DNA of 64,000 nt from Bigelowiella natans CCMP2755. Lineage: Eukaryota > Cercozoa > Chlorarachniophyceae. Shown in pieces: positions 12,575 to 23,061 of this stretch; within the stretch, counting starts at the first letter, position 1, and the number at the start of each line of letters is the position of its first letter. The notes beneath the pieces were generated by a model. That model searched no databases. It was not told the origin of the DNA and saw nothing but the letters and a program-made list of their open reading frames with translations. Where the stretch lies: contig ADNK01000773.1 of the NCBI GenBank assembly GCA_000320545.1, positions 1 through 64,000 on the forward strand, in the 5' to 3' direction. Made by a program: the position numbers and the translations under genes.

Positions 12575-13101
12575 GTTGTTGATGACGAACCACTTTACGA
12601 TATGAAAAGATCTCAAATACAAGCTTACAGGAAATCAAATTATGATACCGAAAAAACGGCTAATATAGTTTCCAGGGGGGGCCTCCCAAGTGTTACTTAT
12701 AGTCGGCAAGAAGATCGGCTTCTTCCCCTAAATGTGCATGATGAGCGATATTTGTAAATGATGATGATGATAATGATAAAATCATGTTGTTGATGCTGAT
12801 GATTATACTGGTGATGATAATGATGAAAGTGCTGAATTAACAAATGAGAAAGATAATTATCCTTAACATCCGGGGATGACCTCTTCCACGAAGAGAGCAT
12901 ACGTCGTGAGAATGGTGCCCACAATCATGCCTATCCCCACCCCAGTTAGAACCTAACGAGTTAATTCTGGGTCATTTCGTCCACCGGCGAGATCTAACCA
13001 CAAAACAGGAGGGTGGTCATTACCTTTGAAGGTATTTGAATCTTGGGAAGGGGTGTGGAGGCCCCATGATCCTCGTGATGGTGTCGTCGGGTAGCCGCCA
13101 T
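10838..13101 (-). CDS. FRAG1/DRAM/Sfk1-type multi-pass membrane protein, copy A
   Basis: Exons: 13024-13101 (ATG), 12881-12952, 12649-12727, 12446-12528, 12317-12361, 12195-12248, 12065-12085, 11806-11828, 11621-11654, an unresolved piece near 11460-11600, 11369-11422, 11130-11219, and probably 10838-10864 (TAG). The strongest family evidence is exon 3, which reads Phe-Leu-Pro-Thr-Ile-Ser-Asn-Thr and then Pro-Pro: DRAM proteins carry Phe-Leu-Pro-Tyr-Ile-Ser-Asp-Thr-Gly followed by Pro-Pro-Glu just after membrane segment 1. Segment 1 is in exon 2 (Gly/Val/Ile-rich). The last membrane helix (11130-11219) has the Ala-Ile-Cys-x-Trp pattern seen in animal DRAM. Six membrane segments are expected. 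The donor after 11806 is a run of five GTAA units. The gene is divergent from the secreted orphan starting at 13443. Confidence 0.78.
11788..11805 (-). repeat. (GTAA)n array starting at a 5' splice site
   Basis: On the minus strand exon 11806-11828 ends in GAGGG and is followed at once by GTAAGTAAGTAAGTAAGTAG. Every unit is a consensus donor core. Confidence 0.85.
11898..11948. repeat. (AGT)n microsatellite
   Basis: Interrupted trinucleotide array in an intron of DRAM-like copy A. Confidence 0.9.
12540..12572. repeat. (TA)n microsatellite just before a 3' splice site
   Basis: On the minus strand the array ends about 10 bases before the acceptor of exon 12446-12528. Confidence 0.9.
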
Positions 13102-13442
13102 GAGATGGAGATGGTGCTCACCCAGGTCGGGAGTAGGGTTAAGTAGTTTCTGTGTCATTCCAGGCCATTTATGCCCCTACGACAATATTATCATCGTACC
13201 GATCAAGGGGCATTTATATGTTGGATGTTTCGGGGTAATTGATGACAGATGGAGAAAAGAAATGTCCGTGTAGATGTGATCGTTGGTTGTCTGTGTTCCC
13301 GCTATGTGGAAACGTAATAACCTCGTACTTGGATGTTTTAGCGACTAAAAACTACCGAATTCTTCTCATCACTCACACTCCGAGATTGGAGGAGGAGCGA
13401 GAGGGTTTCAATGGCGCTTCCGAAAGGAGCGTTAACGACGTC

Positions 13443-14577
13443 ATGACAGCTGTGCTCCTTGGCCTGTTCCTCATTCTGGTGTGGGTGGAACGTTGCAAGT
13501 AACAGATGAGCCCCCCCCCCCCGATTTTTTATCCAGTTTGTGGAATATCATCACCACCACCGCCGCCACCACACACCTTCCACCACACACATTCAGGTCG
13601 GAACATAGCTTAGACGGTGGCCGAGCTGTGGTATTAGAGAAGAGAGATCCTCATCTCTCATCACAGGAGAACTTCTTAGAGGTGTTATTATGATCAGGGT
13701 GACAACACGATTCCCCCTCATTCATTCATTCAGCCTGTCTGTCCGTACTGTTGGTGTTAGGAGCGGAACGCTAGGAGACTCGCGCTGCTCCTTGAAGATG
13801 ATAAATACAATGACCTCAATGCCAAGGTAGACCGGCTTGGTAGTAGTAGTAGCGATCATGATGACGATGTAAGGAGTGATAATTTGGGTCGTTTTTAGGT
13901 TCCAACTCCGAATTATGAAGCACACGCTGCTACTCTAAGGACCGAAGAATCGGTACTACTGTGTTTCTAACAGCAACAATATGACCACCACCACCACCAC
14001 CACCTCACATACATAGTTTCGTTCCCAACAGAATGAAGATGATGGCGATGACGATGAAGATCATGGAATCGAAAACAAGATATTGGATATACCGATGGCA
14101 CAGCAGCAGAGCCCTTACGCTGCTACTACTAAGCCAATAAAATTTGGACTTGACGGTGGTGTCGAGGAAATGAGAAAGCAGGATAAGGATGACGATGACG
14201 GCGACGATGATGATGATGCCGATGATGGCGATGATGACGACGACAAAAACGACGACGGCGATGATACGGACGACAAAGATGACGAAGACGACGATGACGA
14301 AGGGTGTGCGTCTCCAGCACACGGTTAGTTCAATAGTGGCGATGGATGGTGGCGAATTAGACCGAGAAATATGGACACAAGGAACCATTATCATTGCACA
14401 TGTTGGTTTGTTCGATTTCTCTCGTAGGTCAAGCCGCTAAAAAGGTGCAGGAGCACGGTAGGATTCCTAACGGAAAAGAAGAATGTGATAATCATGAGGA
14501 GGAGATGCACGAGGGTGGTGAAGATGGGCCGAACAATCGTGCTGCCTCTGCTGGTGGTGAGGAGTCTTCAGAAGAAG

Positions 14578-14624
<47 letters not shown>

Positions 14625-14645
14625 GTTATAATTGCATTATATACA

Positions 14646-14703
<58 letters not shown>

Positions 14704-15790
14704 ACCAACAGATATCATCATCTTCAAAAGGATTTCTTAGTCGCGGAAGTAGCGGCAGCAGGGCCAATGGTGATTAACTTGCTTGGCTAGCCTTCACGTT
14801 TATCTATATTCACGTTTATCGATATTCTCTCAATCCAATTAGAGCGTCTGAACCAATCTTCCTCAAAATCCCTACTCTGCCCGCCCCTCCCTCTTCCCTT
14901 CTCCTCCTCCTCCTCATTTATTCTTCTTATTCTTTGCAGTCAGTTATAACGTTTTTACTACCTGTGACGTCGGCAGATCGGAATGCTCTGGATCTTGGGT
15001 GGCTCAATGCAGACCAAGAAGAGGAGAATGAGAATCTAGCAATGTATAGCGACACCAATCGGGGCAAATTAGGTAATTGATTGCATTGTGTAGAGAGTGG
15101 GGAGGAGGAGAAGGAGGAGGAGGGGGAGGATGAGGAGGAGATCAGAGATTATTTTTAAGAAAAATCCTCGATTGTTATCATCATTATCATCAGACTATGA
15201 TGAATTTATGTCCGCCTTCCACAAGCTTCAGCAGGATTCTTCTTCTCAAGGTGGACTATCTAGTGTATTATCGTAGATGATGATGCTGCTGCTGCAGTGG
15301 TGTATCTGATATATGTTGTTGCTGCGCGAATCTCCTCTCTTTCCAGGAGCAGGAGGCAAAAACAACGATATGAAGCTGGGGGAGGACGAAGAAGATGAAG
15401 AGGAAGCACGGAGACGCCGGAATATTCTCTTGTTCGACGATTACACTGATGTAGGAAAAGGGGCGTCATTGGTATGTCCTACTTTAGTAGTGAAAGGGAA
15501 GTAAGATGCAAAGAAGAATGAGAAAAAAAAAGAAGAACGATGCAGCTCTGTCATTTTGTCGTGGCCACCCACCCGCCCACTCACCCACCGTCAATCCCTG
15601 GTTGTAAGTTGTCCCTTATCCAACATCAAGGTACACCAGCAGCAGAACCAGAAGCATGGTGCTGTCTCACTTCCAACAAGCCCACCACCACCACCAGCAG
15701 CAGCAGTAGGAAGATCACCCCCAGGTAGGTAGTAGGTAGGTAGGTAGGTAGGTAGGTAGGTAGAGTGTCTGGTTGGTGTTGGCTACTGAT

Positions 15791-15827
<37 letters not shown>

Positions 15828-17322
15828 CTAATAGAGGAGTTGTTCGCTAATCATGTAGCTGCTGCTACTTTGGTGTGATCGATTTCATCATTATGGCCAT
15901 TATCAGCCTTCGTTGTCTCTTCTCCTTTAATATATAATTTCTTCTTCTTCTTCTTCTTCTTCTTCTTCTTCTTCTTCTTCTTCGCCATCTTGATGGTGCT
16001 CTTCCCATTGCTGCTGTAATCTTTTCCAATAGGAGTTGTGAGAAGAGGAAGAAAGCCAGGTCCTACTCCTGCTCGTAGTCCCAGAATGAAGATGATGAAG
16101 TTTCCCACGTCATTTCCCCGTTGTTTTCCAAGCAACCCTCCGGAACAGAATCTACTTCAGAGCAACAAGAAGAAGGTGCGTGGATCTCGTCAGTGCTACT
16201 ATCACGTCGGTGTTAATTGCTGATTGATGTTGTCATGCCCCCCCCCCCTCTTCCTATTTATCCAGGAAGGCAATGATGGCGACGATGATGATCAGCTGAA
16301 CGAGGAGGAGAAGATGGTCCGAGATTATAATCGCATGGTGGCGGCAGCAAGTAATGACGGGACTGCTGCCGCTAACAGCGCAGTGGTGTGGGAAGACAGA
16401 GAAGCAGCTGCAGCAATCCTCAAGTCGATGGGGGGCAATGATGATGATGATGATAATAAGGATGATTATGCACCAATTGGTACTCATCACAACAAAAGAG
16501 AAGGAGGAAGCAGAAGAGGAAGGAGGCCGTTGGATGGTGATCGTTGGAGCAAAATGAAGGCTCGTGCGCAACAAGGACTGGTGGTGGGTTTATCATGCCT
16601 CCCTTGAATTATTATCAAGCGATGACGACGCCGCCACGTTTTATTTGACGATTATATATCATCACACCCACATCATCATCATGTTCCAATAATAGGGAGC
16701 AGTAGAGAAGGACAAGGATAACGGCAGATATGGGGAGATGACTTCAAGGGCGGCGAATCATCAGGAGGGAGAAAAAGCAGGCATTACTGGTCATTGTTAT
16801 CATATTGTAGTTAATGGTTGTTGTCAGGCGTTGTGATGATGATGATAATGGAGGGGGTTGGTGATATCGTTGTTGTTGTTGTTGTTGTTGATGTTGATGA
16901 TGATGATGATAATGAATACCGCTGTTGCAGTGGATCCTCTTGACCCGAGGATGTGGCTCGACAGCGTAAAACACGGGTTTGTAAACGGTAAGATTAACGA
17001 GATTATTCTGTCGGCGAACGAAGTACTTCTAGTTCAGGGGCAGGGGGAGGGGGGGTTGCACGAATACAAGAATGAAGAAAAACAAGAAGAAGAAGAAGAA
17101 GAAAAATGACTCTCGCGAGTGCACTGAATATTTACCTCATGGGGTTTATGCTCCATCTCTGCTATCTAGATACGTGCAAGAAGCATATATAATGATGTAA
17201 TTACGATGATAATTATGGTAAGGTTGGGGGGACAAAGGCCGAGAACATGAGGACATTAGGCAGCACCAGGGCCCTAGATTCGGAAAGGTAATATCTGGGG
17301 TAAAAAGAGCAGCTATGATTAT

Positions 17323-17365
<43 letters not shown>

Positions 17366-17671
17366 GTCATCATTAACATCTTTCTCAGGTTCATCTGCAA
17401 CCAAGGACCCTTGTTAGTTGGCTTCCTGAAGGTGGTACATTGCTCAAGGTACGTATGTATGTATGTATGTATGTATGTAACAACAACAACAACAGTGTTC
17501 CTCATCCCCATCACCCACCATCATCAGCGCACCGCCACGCCACCAGAGATTGTTTCCGAAGGATTTTGATGATGATGATGATGATGCTGTATGGCATCGT
17601 GAACCTGGCACGCATTGGTTTTTTTGCTAGCTTAATTATAAAGATCATTATTTTCACACATTGGCATCATT

Positions 17672-17705
<34 letters not shown>

Positions 17706-18429
17706 GGGGAAAAAGATTGAGGAATTTGCTGGAGGTCTCCGATATGGCAAAATCCTTAATCGGAAGCAATATGAGCAAACCGTAAGTTTATGCGTCTTTG
17801 ATATGTGACCCATTTGTTTTGCCTGAACGAAATGGACGATTTTGCTTTATATATAGTACGCGCTAACCCAGCGATAGAGATATTTTTCCATTTACTGCCT
17901 CAAAACATCGTAGTCGGCATGCTTGCTCTGTGTAAAACTATCGTATATATTCTTGAAACCTGAGCAATAGAAGTCGTAATAGTGGATCACCGATCTTCTT
18001 CTTCTTCTTCTTCTTCTTCTTCTTCTTCTACAAATAGATGAGAAAGCAAGCTGTTCTTCTGGATGTCCGTCCCGGGGAATACGACCTCCATGCTGCTTCT
18101 CAAGAGAGAGTAAGAATTGTAGATGCCATATGGAAAATACGATAAAATTCTTTCCTATCCATTCTGATAGTTCTATACCTTGATAGTGTTGATATGTGGA
18201 TCTGTCGTCATAACAATGACGATAATGATGATGATAATGATGGTGACAATGATGGATGTGTTAGTGGAAGCAAGCTGGCTCTGTGAAGAATCACGTCTTA
18301 GATCACCACGAACATTACTTGGCTGCATCAAAGCTGCCAAAGATTCCCCCACCAACATGTCCACCTCCTAGACCAAGGGAGAAGTTTGCCGAAATGAAGA
18401 ATGATTGGATGAGTTACGCAACAACATAG
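13443..18429 (+). CDS. secreted or ER-lumen acidic protein, 21 exons, no family recognised
   Basis: Exons: 13443-13498, 13597-13681, 13761-13826, 13899-13952, 14032-14323, 14428-14576, 14712-14769, 14977-15072, 15194-15250, 15347-15471, 15631-15724, 16033-16175, 16266-16580, 16696-16789, 16931-16987, 17223-17287, 17389-17448, 17528-17551, 17707-17781, 18038-18109, 18265-18429 (TAG). Lengths and phases close perfectly to about 733 residues. The first exon encodes an uncleaved-looking or cleavable signal peptide of Leu/Val/Ile. An alternative in-frame ATG lies at 13239. Exon 5 encodes a long Asp-rich run (14188-14306) built from GAT/GAC codons, and other exons are Glu/Asp, Ser/Arg or Pro-rich. 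The C-terminal 200 residues (16931 onwards) are ordered, with Trp-rich motifs and a Pro-rich end. I know no matching family. Introns carry microsatellites directly at their splice sites. Confidence 0.82.
14577..14702. repeat. (TA)n and (TG)n arrays filling an intron
   Basis: The intron between 14576 and 14712 begins GTAATATATA at the donor, then two (TA)n blocks and a (TG)n block occupy most of it. Confidence 0.95.
15725..15764 (+). repeat. (GTAG)n array starting at a 5' splice site
   Basis: Exon 15631-15724 ends CCCAG and the next 40 bases are GTAG/GGTA units, giving about nine possible donors 4 bases apart. Confidence 0.9.
15940..15982. repeat. (TTC)n microsatellite
   Basis: Intronic pyrimidine array about 50 bases before the acceptor at 16032. 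Confidence 0.9.
17449..17479 (+). repeat. (GTAT)n array starting at a 5' splice site
   Basis: Exon 17389-17448 ends CTCAAG, followed by GTACGTATGTATGTATGT and further GTAT units. Confidence 0.9.
17668..17706 (+). repeat. (ATC)n array ending at a 3' splice site
   Basis: Thirteen or so ATC units run straight into the acceptor CAG at 17704-17706 before exon 17707-17781. Confidence 0.9.
18000..18029 (+). repeat. (TTC)n array before a 3' splice site
   Basis: The array ends 8 bases before the acceptor of exon 18038-18109 and supplies its pyrimidine tract. Confidence 0.9.
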
Positions 18430-19187
18430 ATGGAAAGAAAACGATTATTATTTGATTGAAAGAAAAGGGGCTCTTGCTGATGATGAATGCGCGTGAACAT
18501 ATAGGGACCATATAAACATCTCATCAATGTAAAAGACCCGCATTGCTGCGATATTATTAGGCTATCATGGCTATCATTTAGACCACACATGCTAGCATGC
18601 TTGCTCGAGCCAGACATGCACTAGCGTTTGCTATGCATTTTACGTACACTGAGCATGGCGCTACATTTGCATTTGCTACACGTACGTAATCCGGATGTAA
18701 TGAATCAAATTAAATTTGTTCAATGGTCATCCTCATATAGCTGTATAGCTAGCTAAAGTAAACTTAGATACACGGCGGCAATAAGCATGCGAACATGGCA
18801 CTTATCATACACTCATGTCTAAAACAGACGGTATAGCAGCTCACATAGCGCATGTGAGGGATTGAAACATAAATGTACGCAAGGTGCGCAATCGTCAGTA
18901 CATAGCAGGTGTCAAGAATATTGTCCCAAAAGAGACAACTCGCTCGTTATATTCTTCAGGCTTAGATCGTTGAAGTATGGCGGTACTATCGTTCATGATT
19001 CTGCGCCATTGGAAATTAACAGCTAATGGTGAAGAACGTGCTTAACGTGCCACAAATGTAATTACAACTACATGTAAATCTTGGCAATAAACAATGCTAA
19101 GCACATACTAGCAGCCTGCATGACACTGACAATGTGACGTGGAGGTATGTTTATGCCGTGCTGATGACTTGAATCTTTGAATAGAAT
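18430..19187. other. spacer between convergent genes
   Basis: No exon found. The segment separates the 3' end of the secreted orphan from the 3' end of the FLAP1-like gene. It contains words such as TGCTAGCATGC, TAGCTAGCTA and ACGTACGTAA. Confidence 0.5.
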
Positions 19188-20110
19188 CTAGAGGTCTATT
19201 AGCTCGGGAAACTTCAGGTATAACTGAATGGAAACAAGATACACTCTCCTTTAGGGTGGTGACTACGATTGATTAAATGTCCAATTTCAATCTACCACTA
19301 AAATTATGTACTACCTCTTCTCTTGACATTGTGTCAGATGGATCCTCAGGAGTCCATAAAACCTAACAGAACCACGCGTCTCTCTTCATCAGATGGCTGC
19401 TCAAAAAGCAACGTTCTTCAATAGATGAATACTATCTAGCGGCACGCCATCGTAGAAAAGAAATAATTGGTTTCACCGCTAATACATCTTGCCACTCTAC
19501 AACTAATTTCTAAGCATTAACCACCTACCTCAGCTGCAAGCAAGTTCTCCTCTATACTAGCCCTCGCAGATGTCATGGCCAGGGCTGCTCGCATATCCTG
19601 TAAGTAGTAGGGAGAGAACATTATAGAAACGTACACAAAAATCATGATGGTGGTGATGATAATTCATGTAATGTTAATGAAGTGAGAAAGCATAGACGAC
19701 CGACCTCCAGTCCCCTGATTTGAGGTAGGTTTGGTGCATCCCGAAGAGCTACTAAAACCGTAACAACCTAAATATCGAGGAGGAGGAGGAGGAGGAGGAG
19801 GAGGAGGAGGAGGTCGCAATGAGCCATTATTAATGTAGAAGAACAGAGCAGCCGCAAAAAAGTCTACGTGGTCCGCTGTCATTCATTGAGGGAAGAGAAG
19901 GTAGGGGAGAGAGTTAGATGCTGCTGCTGCTGCGAAACCATGTGCGATGGCTGGTTGCGCCCCCCTCCCAGACCGCCTGACTTGCCCGTGTTCTCTTCCT
20001 CAAACTTGGCGCGCTCCTGTATTATCATGAAACAGCTAAAGTTACTTATCTTGTATGCCAGATGTTCTCTCTCTTTTTTTTTTTTTCCCCCCCCCCCCCC
20101 CCTCTCTGTA

Positions 20111-20148
<38 letters not shown>

Positions 20149-20980
20149 CTGCACCTGCAGCAAAGCTTGGTTGAATGCCGAGTCCACATCGTCACCGCCG
20201 CCCAGGGGGTTCTGTTTGGTGGGAACATTGTGAATTTGTCTACGCAGCAGCATACTAACCATGAAGCAGGCTGATTGCTGCTTTCACACCGTCGTTAAAA
20301 CAGCAAGGCATAGGCGACACGTTAACTTCCGTTCATTTACTGCTGCGACAAACAACCTGTTGCTATTACCTTCTGAAACGTTTGGCTACGACCAGCAACC
20401 CAGTCCTGAAAGAAGAAGAAGAAGAAGAATACATTAGGGTAGAATAATTTTAAATAATCACCATCAATTTTTGCAAAAACAACACCACTTTCTGCTCGTC
20501 GTCTTCTGTTTTCTATGCAGTGCTGCATTCTCTGGTGGCGTGGCTTATTGCTGATGCTCTTCGATCGATCGACCTACCTCCTCGCTGCGTAAAAGGGCCA
20601 AAGTAGATTCCTGCACAAGATTCTGCAAGAGAATAGTCCAGCAAAAAGCTCAGACAACAATGGTAACATAGGCAATTGCTGCTGCTGCTACTACTGCTGC
20701 TGTGCACGAATTTGAACTGTATCTACCAATCTTACACTGTAACCAACCCCCCCCCCCCCCCCTAAACACACACACAAACACAGACAGACACAACAATGCT
20801 ACGAGTACATTAAAGTACCCGGAGACCCTCCTCTGACCATGTGTTCGACCCTTCAGCGAGTCTAATGTATTTGTAATGGTTATGCTAGATTATCAATGAG
20901 GAGGATATATAAAGGAGACAACTTCATTTGGGCATTCTTTCCACATGTTAGATCATTATTTCATTCAGTAAAAGTAGTGT

Positions 20981-21014
<34 letters not shown>

Positions 21015-22304
21015 CAACAGGTAAATATGAATAAGGCCGGGTGGAGGTTAGAATGTATCAATATACGAGTTGAGCCGTCCATAAAGGCTGCCGGGACCCT
21101 TATCGTTGCAGTAAACAGCCACCTAAATAGTAAATTGTAATGCTGATATAATCGTCTGCATGATGCACGTACGGATCTTGTTCTTCATTTCAACCTGGAG
21201 AAGCATTACGGTTCCAGTCGCTGCTTCAAGGAAGGCAGCTTGACTTCGCAGCGTCCTGGAAGAAAGAACAACCAATCAGTCCGCAAATTCAGGGCTCGTC
21301 CGCCATATCTCTGTTATCGTTCGTATTTTTGTTTGGAATGGTATATCCGAGATCCGAAGTGAGACCGAGGATTTAGGTAGGTAGTAAAGAGCAGCTGCTG
21401 CTTGTAAAATAGAAATAATAATGATACCTCCACGCCACCAGTCCCAAGGCTCCGAGGGCGAGAATATTCAACGGGAGCGGAGTGACGAAGCCAATGCCTA
21501 TGATCATCCACAAGTGAGAACCAATCGAACCATTTGAGAAGGCGCTTGAGCGTTGCGCGAGATGATGACGGAGATTGCACACACCACTCGAGTAAACACC
21601 ACGCACCTCCGTATCCCCCAAAGAAGGGGTTGAAGAATGGTGAGAAGAACGGAGACGGATACGGATTAATATAAACATTTGGTCCCCCACCTAAATGGGG
21701 ATAGCAAATATTAGTTTTAAAGAATGATTTCCCACATACGTTCACACGCACACCGCACACCCCCCCAGGCACGTACGCACTGTCTGCACAACTAGTTTTT
21801 GGCATTTCTTGTACCAATGGAAGGATTCGAATATCGGGATACACTTCCTCCTCCTGATCTTCTGGAACGACCGCCTCCACCGCTACGAACAGACCCTCCC
21901 ACCCTGCCACCAGATCGAGCTGCAATAATTGCAGCCTCATTTACCTGCGAGTTGAAAAAGTGTAGTGAGCGAAAGCAAGTAGTAGCAAGAGGTAAAGAAA
22001 TTTTCACCTTAATCCTCCTTCCATCACTCTTTTTTGATGCCTGGCAGTAAACATCTGGTCTGGTCGACTTACCGGTCTGCTGCTTCTGGGAAAACCTTGC
22101 AAAGGACGAACGTGGCCCAATGCCCGATGTAGCGGCTTTAGTGTATAGGCGCGACGACGACATCAACCTCCGATTTGGAGTTGAAAAGCTCGATAAAATG
22201 CAACTTCGGTATGCACACAAGCATAGTACAAAGGCTGCGAGTACACAGATCATCTGCCCGAGACCTTGTGTTGATCTAGAGCACCCATGTCTCCGCCCGA
22301 ACAT
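19188..22304 (-). CDS. FLAP1: plastid DUF1517 protein, FLAP1-like
   Basis: Exons: 21815-22304 (ATG), 21607-21690, 21428-21497, 21195-21255, 21067-21122, 20819-20861, 20578-20622, 20370-20405, 20155-20277, 19974-20016, about 19750-19875, 19529-19597, 19315-19362, 19188-19223 (TAG). The product is about 440 residues. A hydrophobic signal-peptide-like stretch (residues 18-34) precedes a Ser/Arg transit region. Hallmarks of DUF1517 follow in order: Ala-Arg-Ser-Gly-Gly-Arg-Val-Gly-Gly with a Gly/Arg/Ser tail, a Gly/Asn/Pro/Phe-rich segment, a membrane helix, a Leu-Val-Gln-Glu-Ser-Thr-Leu-Ala-Leu-Leu-Arg motif, a Glu-Arg-Ala-Lys-Phe-Glu-Glu-Glu motif, and a C-terminal Val-Leu-Trp-Thr-Pro then Phe-Pro-Glu-Leu. 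In plants FLAP1 tunes thylakoid proton balance under fluctuating light. The exon with a (GGA)n-encoded poly-Pro (19776-19812) has an unresolved 3' boundary. A good GTAAGT donor at 22072 is probably unused because splicing it breaks the frame. Confidence 0.86.
19779..19811. repeat. (GGA)n array, apparently coding
   Basis: On the minus strand it encodes a poly-Pro run in the FLAP1-like gene. Confidence 0.85.
20108..20147. repeat. (TG)n array at a donor of the FLAP1-like gene
   Basis: On the minus strand (CA)n begins within 10 bases after the donor of exon 20155-20277, followed by a poly-G/poly-A block. Confidence 0.9.
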
Positions 22305-23061
22305 GGTGAGATCTCTTTTACTGGTCTAAATATGTGGGAGAATTCAAAAAGTTAAATAATTTACATATCATTCATAATGTATTTAGCAGGAGGGATCTGC
22401 AAACAGCTCCAATACATTAGAGGGGTGTGTGAGTGAAAGGTTGGGGGGGGATACCAGGAGAATCTCTTTTCGATTTCTGTGTTCTCAGGAAGGATGCACA
22501 AGATTGTTTGCTTCCGACAATAATACTGGCCTGACGCACGGTAGACATGGACTGCATTTTAATTGTAAGTCTCATGATGTTGCTGTGTGGCCAAATCTGC
22601 TGGAAAAACATAAGTGGTATACTCCTCGAATGGCTGTGAACCGCCGCTTACAAAGAGGACAAAGGGAAGGTAGCCCGTTTCATATCTACGGCATCGAAAT
22701 CAAGTCTTTTTCGATAGGCTTGCATTCCCGTTGTTAAAAACCTATACCCTGTAGCGCTTTTGTTCCAAGAAATACTTTTAGGATCCCTACGATCGTATAA
22801 AAAGTAAATTTTGAATTTCGGATTTTTCATTCTTTTTTTGGGGAGTTTTGCTAAAAGCACACCAGGAATAGGGTACCCTGGAAATCCGAAATCCTACCTA
22901 GGATTGTCGAGCTGCAAAAAAATCTGCAAGTCAAAACAACGCTGATTTGTCCATGTCACATGTAAAATTTTGATGACGCAGGGGAAAATGTCATAGTGTT
23001 TTCCGGTCGTTCGGGAACCAAAAAATTGAGTTCGGATACCTCACATCCGTACTTGAAGAGA
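22305..23061. other. divergent promoter region with an exon-like orphan frame
   Basis: This lies between the start of the FLAP1-like gene (minus) and a plastid-type gene (plus). A plus frame at 22429-22737 reads plausibly as protein after a TCTCAG acceptor near 22488, but no partner exons join it. The G-run 22442-22449 lies before it. I leave it uncalled. Confidence 0.35.

Noticed and set aside
14129-14320. Minus frame rich in His and Arg
   Set aside because: It is the antisense shadow of the Asp-rich coding run of the 21-exon gene.
22429-22737. Plus frame of 102 codons with protein-like composition
   Set aside because: No flanking exons join in phase and no family resemblance; may be chance or a decayed fragment.
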